Origin: Desulforhabdus sp. TSK
GTDB lineage: Bacteria > Desulfobacterota > Syntrophobacteria > Syntrophobacterales > Syntrophobacteraceae
Assembly: GCF_022836495.1 (NCBI RefSeq)
Contig: NZ_BQXM01000005.1
Span: 1 to 64,000 of the forward strand
DNA: 64,000 nucleotides
Direction of reading: 5' to 3'
Within the stretch, counting starts at the first letter, position 1; the number at the start of each line of letters is the position of its first letter. The position numbers and the translations under genes are program-made. Of the stretch, positions 1 to 7,941 are shown piece after piece. A model generated the notes under the pieces. That model did no database searches. It was not told the DNA's origin and saw only the letters and a list, made by a program, of their open reading frames with translations.

Positions 1-999
1 GTCCCGGGGCTGGGCGTCCTCCTGGCCGGTCTTCCTGCGGACATCGATGACGACGCGGAAAGGGTCGGACATGGAAAAGACGCGGTAGCTGTCCACCGCC
101 TTCGTGTTGAGGACGATGCGCGTTTCCCGGGGGCTCCCGGCCTCCGCCCGCACATCCTGCAGGAAGGCGTCCATAACGGGGATCTTTGTCTTCAATCCGG
201 GTCGCACCCTGCAGTTGTCGAGATCCACAACAATCTTTCCAGGCTGCTTTCTTTGGGGATCTGAAGGGATGGCCGTTTCTTTGAATTGGACGGGCGCATT
301 GGTGTAAAGGGCGACACGCGTGTAATCGGAGCCCGTCCAATGCCTGATGTCCGTCAAGCGATTGAGGTCGGCTTTGGGAGGCGAGCCTGCTCCCGCCGCA
401 GGGGCTCTTTCTGCAGGACGGCCTTTTTCTCTGGCCTTGACGGTCCCCTCCCGCTCTTCCGACCCCGTCTGTCCGGCACCGGCGTATCCCAGTTTCCGGC
501 CGAGCTCCTCTGCTTTCTCCCTGGCTTTGGGCTGCATATCCCCGGTGGGATAAAAAAGCTCCACCTTTCTGAATTCCAGGTAAGCGGCTGCGGGGTCCCG
601 GCCCTGGAGAAGAATGCCCCTCAGATAGAGGGCATCGTCCGCCATGGGGCTTTGAGGGTATCTCGATACGACGGAGCGGTACTTTTCCAGGGCGGACTTG
701 AAGTCCCCGGAATTGGACGAGATGTCATGGAGCACATGGTGGCATCGAGCCATCAGGTAGTATGTTTTGTCGGCATAGCGTTCCCCGATGTCGGCGTCGA
801 GGAGTTGCTGCAGGTGCTGCTGACACTGACGAATTGCCTGGGCCTTCTGTTGCCTTTGGGGCATGGCGACGGCTGCCCGGTATTCTCCGGAAGCTTCCTG
901 GTAGAGGGCATCGATGGTGTCCGCCGGTGCAAGGGAGGGTGCCAGGAAGACCGACACAGCAATCAGCAGCAGCATCAGAGGCCTGCGGTGGGCATTCAT
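1..999 (-). CDS. N-acetylmuramoyl-L-alanine amidase with AMIN domain, N-terminal part (cut by the window edge)
   Basis: The frame is open from an ATG at 999 to the window edge, so 333 codons are visible and the C-terminal part is missing. The protein starts with a signal peptide (MNAHRRPLMLLLIAVSVFLA, then a cleavage-like APA). A helical TPR-like region follows at about residues 25-180 (RYPQSPMADDALYLRG resembles the TPR of tol-pal/YbgF proteins). A charged linker comes next. From about residue 235 there is an AMIN-type beta domain (RHWTGSDYTRVALYTNAP, then VVDLDNCRVRPG and FRVVIDVRR). In this family an Amidase_3 zinc hydrolase domain, which cleaves peptidoglycan amide bonds in the periplasm, comes after AMIN. 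It would lie outside the window, so the catalytic part is inferred. The gene starts 23 bases after the mutS stop and is probably co-transcribed with it. Confidence 0.8.
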   Translation of the reverse strand, partial: MNAHRRPLMLLLIAVSVFLAPSLAPADTIDALYQEASGEYRAAVAMPQRQQKAQAIRQCQQHLQQLLDADIGERYADKTYYLMARCHHVLHDISSNSGDFKSALEKYRSVVSRYPQSPMADDALYLRGILLQGRDPAAAYLEFRKVELFYPTGDMQPKAREKAEELGRKLGYAGAGQTGSEEREGTVKAREKGRPAERAPAAGAGSPPKADLNRLTDIRHWTGSDYTRVALYTNAPVQFKETAIPSDPQRKQPGKIVVDLDNCRVRPGLKTKIPVMDAFLQDVRAEAGSPRETRIVLNTKAVDSYRVFSMSDPFRVVIDVRRKTGQEDAQPRD

Positions 1000-1022
1000 C
1001 TTGTGTTTATTTTGAACGTCCA

Positions 1023-3725
1023 TCATCTTTTCCGAGCTTGCTCTCCGACGGCCGGTGACGATGCTTCGGGATCGGCGGCTTTGGCTGCCGGGGGGCTTCC
1101 GCCGTCGCGCAGCTGTTCCTTGAGGGCGTGAAGGGTCTGCCATGCGGCCATGGGAGTGACATGATCCAGGTCCAGGCCGACAATGCGTTCACGGACCCAC
1201 TCCAGGGACGGCTTGAAGAGGCTGAGCTGCACGGCGGCCGCCGTTCCCCTGGCGGACTTTGTCCGCCTCGGAACCGAGACCACCGCAGGGGCCGGGGAAA
1301 CCTGTCCGTTCTCGAGGTGGGAGAGAATCTCCTTGGCACGCTGGGTGACTTCCTGGGGCATGCCCGCCAGTTGGGCCACCTGGATCCCATAGCTGCGGCT
1401 GGCGCCTCCCGGCAGCAGTTTGTGAAAGAAGAGGATCTCGTCCCGCCATTCCTTGATGGCCACATTGAAGTTCTTGGCCCGGGAGTGTGTCTGCACCATG
1501 TCCGTCAATTCGTGATAATGGGTCGCGAAAAGGGTTTTTATACCGACACCCTTGAAATCGTGCAAATGCTCCGCGACCGCCCAGGCGATGCTCAGACCGT
1601 CGAACGTGCTCGTCCCCCGTCCGATTTCGTCCAGGATGATGAGGCTCCGGGGGGTTGCCTGATGCAAAATGTTGGCCGTTTCCTGCATTTCCACCATGAA
1701 AGTGGAACGACCCCGGGCGAGATCGTCGGAAGCGCCCACCCGGGTGAAGATCCGATCGACCAGGCCGATACGGGCTTCCGCCGCGGGGACGAAGCTCCCC
1801 AGCTGAGCCAGCAGAACGATGAGGGCCACCTGGCGCAGGATCGTGGATTTTCCTGCCATATTGGGACCCGTCAAGATGATGACCTGCTGCTCCTCCTGGT
1901 CCAGGTGAATGTCGTTGGGGACAAAACTTCCTTCCTGGAGGAACCGTTCGATGACGGGATGGCGGCCGTTGCGTATGGAGAGAGCGTCCCCCGCGTCCAG
2001 GTGGGGACGGCAGTAGTCGTACCGTGCGGCCACCTCGGCCAGTGCCGCCAGGCAATCCAGCTGAGCCACCTTCCCGGCCATGGCCTGAATGCGCTCGCTC
2101 TCGTGTGCGATGGTCCGCCGAAGCTCGGCAAAAATCTGCTGCTCCAGTTCCAGGCGCTTTTCATCGGCCTCCAGGACCTGGGTTTCGAAGGTCTTGAGCT
2201 CTTCCGTGATGAATCGCTCCGCGTTGACGAGGGTCTGCTTGCGGAAATAGCGTTCGGGAACCGCTGCCAGGTTGGCTTTGGATATTTCGATATAGTAGCC
2301 GAAGACCTTGTTGAAACGGACCTTGAGGGAGGAAATGCCCGTCTCCCTGCGCTCTCTGGCTTCGTAATCGGCCATCCAGCCTTTGGCATCCCGGCTCAGG
2401 CGGACATAATGGTCCAGCTCCGCGTTTACTCCGAGGTAGATGACTCCCCCCGATGCGAGAGTTACAGGAGGTGGGTCCGTGAGGGTCGATTCCAGGTGAT
2501 CGGCCACGTCCACGAGGGGGTCCCAGGACTGTCCCAGGGCTGCCAGCCGAGGGCTGGCACACCCCCCGAGTGTCCGTTGGAGGGAAGGGAGGATCTGGAG
2601 CGATTTTTTGAGAGCGACCAGGTCCCGGGGCGAGGAGCTCCCCGTGGAATTGCGGCTGTTCAGCCGTTCCAGGTCGTTCATGACTTCCAGGTGGCCGACG
2701 ATTTCAGCACGGAGGTCGGCGCGTTCGACCAGTTCGGCCACCGCCTCCTGGCGTTCATGAATTGCCTGCAGGTCCAGAAGGGGATAGCGCAGCCACTGCT
2801 GGAGCTTGCGTCCTCCCATGGCGGTGCGTGTCTCGTCCAGGACGGAGAGCAACGAGCCTTTCCGGCCCTGAAAGCTGATGGAATGGAAAATCTCCAGGTT
2901 CCGCACCGTGGCCTCATCCAGGATCATGAAGTCCGAGCGGCTGTAGGGGAGGAGGGCTCGGATATGCTCTCCCGGGACCAGCAGGTTGCGCTTCATATAG
3001 GTGAGGATGGCCCCGGCCGCTTCCACCCCCTGCTCCCTATTCCGCACCCCGAAGCCCTCCAGGGAATGCACCTGGAAGTGCTCTTTCAGGCACTCGTAGG
3101 CCCTGCGGGTGTCAAAATCTTCACGGTTCAGAAAGGTCAGTGCCAGGTCCATCCTTTTTTGTAGCGGATGCACCCAGAGGGGCTCGCCCCCTTCGGGCAG
3201 CAGCAGCTCTTTGGGGGAGACCCGGAACAGCTCCTCCTGGAGGGCTTCTTCCGTTTCCAGTTCCACCACCCTGAATTCAGCCGTGGAGACATCCAGGTAA
3301 GCCAGTCCCAGGGGCGTCCCACGCCTGCCGGAGGATACCGCAGCCAGGTAGTTGGGCTGCTTGGCCGTCAGGTTCTGGTTTTCCAGGATGAGGCCGGGAG
3401 TGATGACCCGCGTCACTTCACGGCGTACGAGTCCCTTGGCTTTCCTGGGATCTTCCACCTGGTCGCAGATGGCCACCTTGTTTCCCGATGCCACCAGCCG
3501 CGCAATGTACCCTTCGGCCGCATGGTAGGGGACGCCGCACATGGGAATGGGGTTCTCAGCATTTCTGTCTCGGGAGGTGAGGGCGATTTCAAGGATGCGT
3601 GAAGCCGTGACGGCATCGTCCAGGAAGAGCTCGTAAAAGTCTCCCATGCGGTAAAACAGCAGCGCGTCGGGATGTTGAGACTTGATCTCCAGATATTGCT
3701 GCATCATGGGAGTCGGTTTGGTCAT
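1023..3725 (-). CDS. mutS: DNA mismatch repair protein MutS
   Basis: A 900-residue protein of normal MutS length, acting as the mismatch sensor of the MutS/MutL pathway. The N-terminal mismatch-binding domain carries the GDFYELF motif near residues 28-34, whose Phe and Glu contact the mismatch. Connector, lever and clamp regions follow. The C-terminal ABC-type ATPase has the Walker A motif GPNMAGKST and the Walker B stretch [16 protein letters not shown]. After that come the family's ATHYHEL motif and a helix-turn-helix dimerisation tail. The start is the ATG in [15 protein letters not shown], which fits the family N-terminus. The gene is followed directly by the amidase gene. A large open frame on the opposite strand (1128-3164) is a shadow of its GC-rich codons. 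Confidence 0.97.
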   Translation of the reverse strand: MTKPTPMMQQYLEIKSQHPDALLFYRMGDFYELFLDDAVTASRILEIALTSRDRNAENPIPMCGVPYHAAEGYIARLVASGNKVAICDQVEDPRKAKGLVRREVTRVITPGLILENQNLTAKQPNYLAAVSSGRRGTPLGLAYLDVSTAEFRVVELETEEALQEELFRVSPKELLLPEGGEPLWVHPLQKRMDLALTFLNREDFDTRRAYECLKEHFQVHSLEGFGVRNREQGVEAAGAILTYMKRNLLVPGEHIRALLPYSRSDFMILDEATVRNLEIFHSISFQGRKGSLLSVLDETRTAMGGRKLQQWLRYPLLDLQAIHERQEAVAELVERADLRAEIVGHLEVMNDLERLNSRNSTGSSSPRDLVALKKSLQILPSLQRTLGGCASPRLAALGQSWDPLVDVADHLESTLTDPPPVTLASGGVIYLGVNAELDHYVRLSRDAKGWMADYEARERRETGISSLKVRFNKVFGYYIEISKANLAAVPERYFRKQTLVNAERFITEELKTFETQVLEADEKRLELEQQIFAELRRTIAHESERIQAMAGKVAQLDCLAALAEVAARYDYCRPHLDAGDALSIRNGRHPVIERFLQEGSFVPNDIHLDQEEQQVIILTGPNMAGKSTILRQVALIVLLAQLGSFVPAAEARIGLVDRIFTRVGASDDLARGRSTFMVEMQETANILHQATPRSLIILDEIGRGTSTFDGLSIAWAVAEHLHDFKGVGIKTLFATHYHELTDMVQTHSRAKNFNVAIKEWRDEILFFHKLLPGGASRSYGIQVAQLAGMPQEVTQRAKEILSHLENGQVSPAPAVVSVPRRTKSARGTAAAVQLSLFKPSLEWVRERIVGLDLDHVTPMAAWQTLHALKEQLRDGGSPPAAKAADPEASSPAVGEQARKR

Positions 3726-4093
3726 AAAGGCTTCAGCTTCCTCGTGTTCCCTGGATCTTCCGCGCTCCGGAGGCGCAGAGGGCTTTTCTGACGGGCTGAT
3801 GGATTTTTATCTGTTGCGCCGGGCAAGATCAAGGAATAGTTGCAATCGACGAGGGAATCAACGGTCGATGCAGGGGAAAAGGGCCGGCGCTTGCGTTGCC
3901 CCGTCCCCGACCGGCACGGTAAAGGTCCCAATGTTGTTGACTTAACCAACGTTCGTCATTCCGGCGAAAGCCGGAACCCAGGAAATAAAGACTTTCTGGA
4001 CCCAGGTTTTCACAGGGGTGACGTTAAGTCAACAGCATTGGATACAGACCCTCAGGGCATTTTATCTCCAGGCACGTAGCGTTGCGATATTCA
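3726..4093. other. Intergenic stretch upstream of mutS and mazEF
   Basis: This 368-base gap separates the divergent mutS and mazEF genes. No credible gene is visible. It contains the MITE-like repeat listed at 3928-4041. The mutS promoter should lie in its left half, but no clear -35/-10 pair stands out. Confidence 0.6.
3928..4041 (+). repeat. MITE-like dispersed repeat, copy 1
   Basis: About 114 bases bounded by terminal inverted repeats. The left end reads CCAATGTTGTTGACTTAAC, and the right end is the complement of CCAATGCTGTTGACTTAAC. An internal hairpin reads ATTCCGGCGAAAGCCGGAA. A second copy, inverted and with similarity along its whole length, lies at 42944-43058. The element has no coding capacity, so movement would need a transposase supplied elsewhere. 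No target duplication is evident at this copy. Confidence 0.75.
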
Positions 4094-4145
4094 TTGACAG
4101 GATCGAAACGTAATGGTTACCCTATGTAGAAACAACGTAGAAACA
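4094..4145 (+). promoter_or_regulatory. Putative mazEF promoter and direct-repeat operator
   Basis: A consensus -35 box TTGACA is at 4094-4099. An 18-base spacer and a weaker -10-like TACCCT at 4118-4123 follow. Immediately downstream the nonamer GTAGAAACA occurs twice, at 4126-4134 and 4137-4145, with an 11-base period (one helical turn). MazE-type antitoxins repress their own operons, so the repeat is a plausible operator. That role is inference. Confidence 0.45.
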
Positions 4146-4202
4146 GCAGAAGCGGGCATGGAAAATTTCAAAAGCACCCGGAGAATAGAGGAGGGGGGCA
4201 GC

Positions 4203-4448
4203 ATGCAGGCAACTGTTAAAAGGTGGGGGAACAGCCTGGCGTTGAGGATTCCGGCGCATATAGCAGAAGCGTTGGATGTGAGAGAGAATTCCTGTGTGGA
4301 ATACGTCATGGAAGACGGGAATCTAGTCATCAAGCCTGTGGCTCATAAACGTCAGTATTCTCTGTCACAACTCTTGGAAGGGATTCGGCCGGAAAATATC
4401 CACAGGGAAACGGAAACAGGCCGACCCGTAGGGGATGAGATTTGGTAA
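4203..4448 (+). CDS. mazE: MazE/AbrB-family antitoxin
   Basis: An 81-residue protein with the swapped-hairpin AbrB/MazE fold. The N-terminal half carries MQATVKRWGNSLALRIP, which matches the family pattern of a K-W-G-N-S-L-A/G-V-R-I-P DNA-binding strand. The acidic, flexible C-terminal part (residues about 50-81) would wrap and block the toxin. The start was placed at the ATG at 4203 because the family motif begins there and a GGAGGGGG ribosome site lies just upstream; an in-frame start at 4113 would add 30 unlike residues. Its stop overlaps the toxin start by 7 bases, the usual antitoxin-first coupling. Only 376 bases separate its stop from the CRISPR array. Confidence 0.88.
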   Translation: MQATVKRWGNSLALRIPAHIAEALDVRENSCVEYVMEDGNLVIKPVAHKRQYSLSQLLEGIRPENIHRETETGRPVGDEIW

Positions 4449-4780
4449 CAGCCGGCTATATTCCTGAGCGGGGAGATGTTGTGTGGTTCAATTTTGACCC
4501 TCAGGCCGGACATGAGCAGAGAGGGAAAAGGCCTGCTTTGGTTCTTTCACCCATGGAATATAATGGCAAAGTTGGGCTGGCACTTCTCTGTCCCATAACC
4601 AATCGATTAAAGGGATATCCATACGAAGTGAATATTCCTGATGGGCTTAGCATTACTGGGGCCATCCTCTCAGATCATGTAAAAAGCCTCGATTGGCGAG
4701 CCCGAGATGCCCAATTCATCTGCAAAATACCGAATGATGTCCTCGATGAGGTGTTGGCCAAGCTGGCGACTCTGCTTTGA
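4442..4780 (+). CDS. mazF: MazF/PemK-family toxin (mRNA interferase)
   Basis: A 112-residue protein of normal MazF length. The N-terminal RGDVVWFNFDPQAGHEQ and RPALVLSP match the MazF core, where the RGD-x-V/I-W strand and the following Q-G/E-x-K/R-RPALV loop form the RNA-cleaving site. The central LLCPITN and C-terminal VKSLDW segments also match family blocks. It should cut mRNA at short sequences when the antitoxin is lost. The only available start is the TTG at 4442, because an in-frame stop lies at 4436; an AGGGGAT ribosome site precedes it. It overlaps mazE by 7 bases. Its stop is only 44 bases from the distal end of the CRISPR array, which is transcribed head-on towards it. Confidence 0.88.
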   Translation: MVTAGYIPERGDVVWFNFDPQAGHEQRGKRPALVLSPMEYNGKVGLALLCPITNRLKGYPYEVNIPDGLSITGAILSDHVKSLDWRARDAQFICKIPNDVLDEVLAKLATLL

Positions 4781-4824
4781 ACTTACCTTCAATCGGGTGA
4801 TTCAGGTACTGATCGGGATTATGG

Positions 4825-5744
4825 GCTTCAATGAGGCCGGGGCATTCCAACCCCGGAAAATCGGAACCGTGATCGCTCCTTCTTCCTGGACCACTGCCGC
4901 TTCAATGAGGCCGGGGCATTCCAACCCCGGAAAATTTGGTAACGTCGGCCGATACATTTGATACTACAGCATGCTTCAATGAGGCCGGGGCATTCCAACC
5001 CCGGAAAATTCCTTGGCGCAAACTATGTCGAAATGCCGGATATGCCGCTTCAATGAGGCCGGGGCATTCCAACCCCGGAAAATCGGGGGGAAACGCCTGC
5101 GAGGACTGACGCGACGGCGGGCTTCAATGAGGCCGGGGCATTCCAACCCCGGAAAATTCGACCTGGGCGGCGACGATGTCACGGAGAACATGGCTTCAAT
5201 GAGGCCGGGGCATTCCAACCCCGGAAAATCACTGGAAGAACCGGACTTTCCACCCCCACCACCGGCTTCAATGAGGCCGGGGCATTCCAACCCCGGAAAA
5301 TATGCCACCCTTGGGCCGCGAACCTGTCCACTACGTCCGGCTTCAATGAGGCCGGGGCATTCCAACCCCGGAAAATGACTACATAGATTATGTTAAGGAA
5401 TTATGTAAGGATGAGCTTCAATGAGGCCGGGGCATTCCAACCCCGGAAAATACGCGGAAAATTTTTTGGTAATCATTTACTAACGATGGCTTCAATGAGG
5501 CCGGGGCATTCCAACCCCGGAAAATAATTACCTTTTTAATAGATCGTGCGCCAATGATCTGGCTTCAATGAGGCCGGGGCATTCCAACCCCGGAAAATTA
5601 CTCCAGGCATCATGGGCAACGTCTCCGATATTTGGCTTCAATGAGGCCGGGGCATTCCAACCCCGGAAAATATTGATGTTCGTTTCGTAGTACCCGGCAG
5701 GGCCTGAGCTTCAATGAGGCCGGGGCATTCCAACCCCGGAAAAT
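4825..5744 (-). CRISPR. CRISPR array, 13 repeats and 12 spacers (type I-G)
   Basis: Thirteen 37-base repeats, identical as far as I can read, begin at 4825, 4899, 4973, 5047, 5121, 5193, 5265, 5340, 5415, 5489, 5562, 5635 and 5708. Spacers are 35-38 bases long. On the plus strand each repeat begins GCTTCAATGAGG, has a hairpin of CCGGGG and CCCCGG around an 8-base loop, and ends AAAAT. The complement ends in ATTGAAGC, the usual 3' handle of type I repeats, so I infer transcription on the minus strand, the same direction as the cas genes. The leader is then at 5745-5948, the youngest spacer is 5672-5707 and the oldest is 4862-4898. The last repeat at the old end shows no decay. Confidence 0.97.
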
Positions 5745-5948
5745 AGCTCCGGATCTTTTCCTCGCTGGGCGTTGTCTGGCTGGACGCTCTGCGAGGGGTT
5801 CCGGAAAATCGCGTTCATTTAAATCTCCTTTCCATGAGCCGTGATTCTTTGCTGCGCCAACTATTCGGTTATCAAAGAATATCATCGTTTCGACCGCTCC
5901 CGGGGTTTCGGGCATCACGTGAGCCCTCGCGCCCGTCAAGCAGGCTTG
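5745..5948 (-). promoter_or_regulatory. CRISPR leader between cas2 and the array
   Basis: A 204-base gap between the cas2 stop and the first (leader-proximal) repeat. Its position and the repeat orientation mark it as the leader, which should hold the pre-crRNA promoter and the integration anchor. TTGACA occurs at its cas2-proximal end and an AT-rich stretch (GATATTCTTTGATAACC) follows, but a promoter cannot be fixed by eye. Two oddities sit near the array. One is a 9-base copy of the repeat start (ATTTTCCGG on the minus strand, 5801-5809). The other is a strong Shine-Dalgarno site (AAAGGAG, 5825-5831) six bases before an ATG at 5818 that opens a 35-codon frame ending inside the first repeat. 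Confidence 0.65.
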
Positions 5949-6236
5949 TCAAACGATGGTAGACTCCTTTTTGACGGGGTCGAAAACCTTGCCGATACTG
6001 CTTACCTTTGGCGTTACACTGTCCGCCGGACCCAAATCCATGATGAGCACATGGTCCTCCCTCGAATTCACTATCTCGCGAATTGAGGCTTCGAGTCTCA
6101 ATTTACGGATCTTGTCGAGCCGGCATTGAAAGACAGAAAGCTGGAGCCAGTCGCCGAAGCCGTGCATTGTTTGGAACAGGCGCTTCCAGCGCCGGGGATT
6201 GCGTACATCATAACTCACTATGTAGAGATGATCCAT
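5949..6236 (-). CDS. cas2: CRISPR adaptation protein Cas2
   Basis: A 95-residue Cas2 of normal size. The N-terminal beta strand carries the conserved Asp (YIVSYDV, Asp10), followed by RNPRRWKRLFQTMHGFG and the QLSVFQCRL strand typical of the ferredoxin-like fold. With Cas1 it forms the complex that inserts new spacers at the leader end of the array. It is the last gene of the cas operon, starting 10 bases after the cas4-cas1 stop, with a GGAG ribosome site just before its ATG. It borders the leader directly. Confidence 0.96.
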   Translation of the reverse strand: MDHLYIVSYDVRNPRRWKRLFQTMHGFGDWLQLSVFQCRLDKIRKLRLEASIREIVNSREDHVLIMDLGPADSVTPKVSSIGKVFDPVKKESTIV

Positions 6237-6246
6237 CTCCGCCCCT

Positions 6247-7941
6247 CTATCTCGTGACGAAATTCGGATACATCGGGATTTCCCCTGACAGGAAGCGGAT
6301 CAGGAGCCTTGCCTGCACCTCGAAAAGCTGGCGATAAGTGACCTTGTACTTGAAGATGGGATGCGTCACCTCCTGCTGCATACGCCGCTCGAAGGCCGCG
6401 ATGAATCGTTTCCGTCCAGAATCCGTGAGATTGCACGAGCCGGCAGCGTGCACGAAATCATCGGGTTGCACTTCGCCGTTGTTGACGGCGGTGAGGACGG
6501 TGGAATCGGCCACCAGAGGCCGGAAAGGCTCCATCATGTCCAAGGCCAGAGCAGGTCTGCCGAAACGAGGCTGATGGTAAAAACCCCGGTATGGGTCCAA
6601 ACCCACGGCAGCCAGGGTAACTGTCCATTCGCGGGTGAGCATGGCGTAGGCAAAAGAAAGCATGGCATTGATGGGGTCTCTGGGCGGACGGCGGTTACGG
6701 GTTGTGAAATCGAAGCCCATGCCCGGCCCGTCCTCCCTCCGCAGCATGCGTCCAAAGTGTTGAAAATATCGGCTCGCCCCGGCGCCTTCCTCTCCCAGCA
6801 GGCCTTCAAGGGAAGGTGCGCGCATGGCCTGCCGCATGTCTCCTTGCATGGTTTGCAGGATTTCCTTTGGAGCTTTCCCCTCGGCCCCGTCTCCTCGCCA
6901 GTTGCGGCGGAGCAGCGTGCGGCAATTGGCAATTTTGGCCACTACCCAGCGGCGGGCAAGTTTGAGGCATGTGTCCGATTCGAAGCTGCGCCGGTACTGG
7001 TGGGTGCGTGTTTCCACATTGCGATGGCCGGTGCTCACCGTGTGTCCCATGAACCAGCCCCCATAGCTCAGCCATGTGACTGGAATCTGGCGGCGCAGGC
7101 ACTCGTGGAGGGCGGGAGTCGTGAGCGTCGCATTCCCGTAGAGCACTACCTGCGAAACTTCTCCCAGGCGCGTTTCGGCCACCGCTTCCTTCTTCTCTTC
7201 GATGACGAGACGCCCACCGTCTTTACGGACCCATGCGCGCGGGGACTGAACATAAAGTGGCAGGCCCGAGTCGATCGTTGGAAAAATCGGACGCGGCTGC
7301 ACCGGAAGGTGCGCGAGAAAGCGCACCTCGTCGGGCAGGCAGATGCCCACCAGGGAACAGTGTGGACACTTGGGGCTGTCTTCCAGGGGTGGTGGCACCT
7401 CGCCGCATGCCGCACATGCTTTGAGCTCCTCGATGGCTTTCAAGGTCCGGGTGATGAGGCTCTCATCGAATGGGATGTGGACTCGTTCCCGTGAGGCGGC
7501 GAAATAAAGTACCCCATGGTCGCAGTCAAAACCGTGCTCGCGCAGTAGCAGGCCCTGGGCGCAAAGCTGCACCCGCTCCGGATCGTATGCGCCCCCCGCG
7601 ACGTGAGGCCGCTTGCCCCGCTTGTAGTCGACGGGCGTGGCCGTGGTCCCTTCCCCTTCCACCAGGTCGATCTTGGCGGTGATCCCCAGGAGGTCGGAGC
7701 TCAGGCTCACGGACCGCGCATGGACCTTTGTGTCTTCTTCGGGGTGCTCGGGCAGCGCCCCGCCTCCCGCATCCACCCGCCGGTGCCGAATCGTTCCGTC
7801 CACCGTGAACTCGTTGTGCGCAAACTCTCCCTGCACCCACATGAGATACGCCAGCCTCGGGCAATACACGTGCTCGTTGAGATTGCGCACGGGGATGAGG
7901 GGGGTGTCCGAGCAAACCAACCTGTCAGATGGGGTATTCAT
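6247..7941 (-). CDS. cas4-cas1: Cas4-Cas1 fusion protein
   Basis: A 564-residue fusion. Residues 1-210 form Cas4, a PD-(D/E)xK nuclease with an iron-sulphur cluster: Cys27 (in VYCPRL), the nuclease residues Asp92 and the PVDYKRG motif (Asp105, Lys107), and Cys192, Cys195 and Cys201. Residues from about 225 form Cas1. The catalytic Glu is in LLGEEGAGAS (Glu385), the His in GFYHQPRFG (His456), and the acid in LALDMMEPFRP (Glu471). The fused Cas4 trims and orients prespacers by their PAM before Cas1-Cas2 integrates them. The fusion is characteristic of type I-G (formerly I-U) systems such as that of Geobacter sulfurreducens. The ATG overlaps the csb2 stop as ATGA, so the genes are translationally coupled. 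Confidence 0.96.
   Translation of the reverse strand: MNTPSDRLVCSDTPLIPVRNLNEHVYCPRLAYLMWVQGEFAHNEFTVDGTIRHRRVDAGGGALPEHPEEDTKVHARSVSLSSDLLGITAKIDLVEGEGTTATPVDYKRGKRPHVAGGAYDPERVQLCAQGLLLREHGFDCDHGVLYFAASRERVHIPFDESLITRTLKAIEELKACAACGEVPPPLEDSPKCPHCSLVGICLPDEVRFLAHLPVQPRPIFPTIDSGLPLYVQSPRAWVRKDGGRLVIEEKKEAVAETRLGEVSQVVLYGNATLTTPALHECLRRQIPVTWLSYGGWFMGHTVSTGHRNVETRTHQYRRSFESDTCLKLARRWVVAKIANCRTLLRRNWRGDGAEGKAPKEILQTMQGDMRQAMRAPSLEGLLGEEGAGASRYFQHFGRMLRREDGPGMGFDFTTRNRRPPRDPINAMLSFAYAMLTREWTVTLAAVGLDPYRGFYHQPRFGRPALALDMMEPFRPLVADSTVLTAVNNGEVQPDDFVHAAGSCNLTDSGRKRFIAAFERRMQQEVTHPIFKYKVTYRQLFEVQARLLIRFLSGEIPMYPNFVTR

Noticed and set aside
1128-3164. 678-codon open frame opposite mutS
   Set aside because: It lies wholly over mutS, its product is like no family, and long antisense frames are common in GC-rich genes.
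5773-5809. A fourteenth, degenerate CRISPR repeat
   Set aside because: Only the last nine bases match; the other 28 do not, and the spacing to the neighbouring repeat is wrong.
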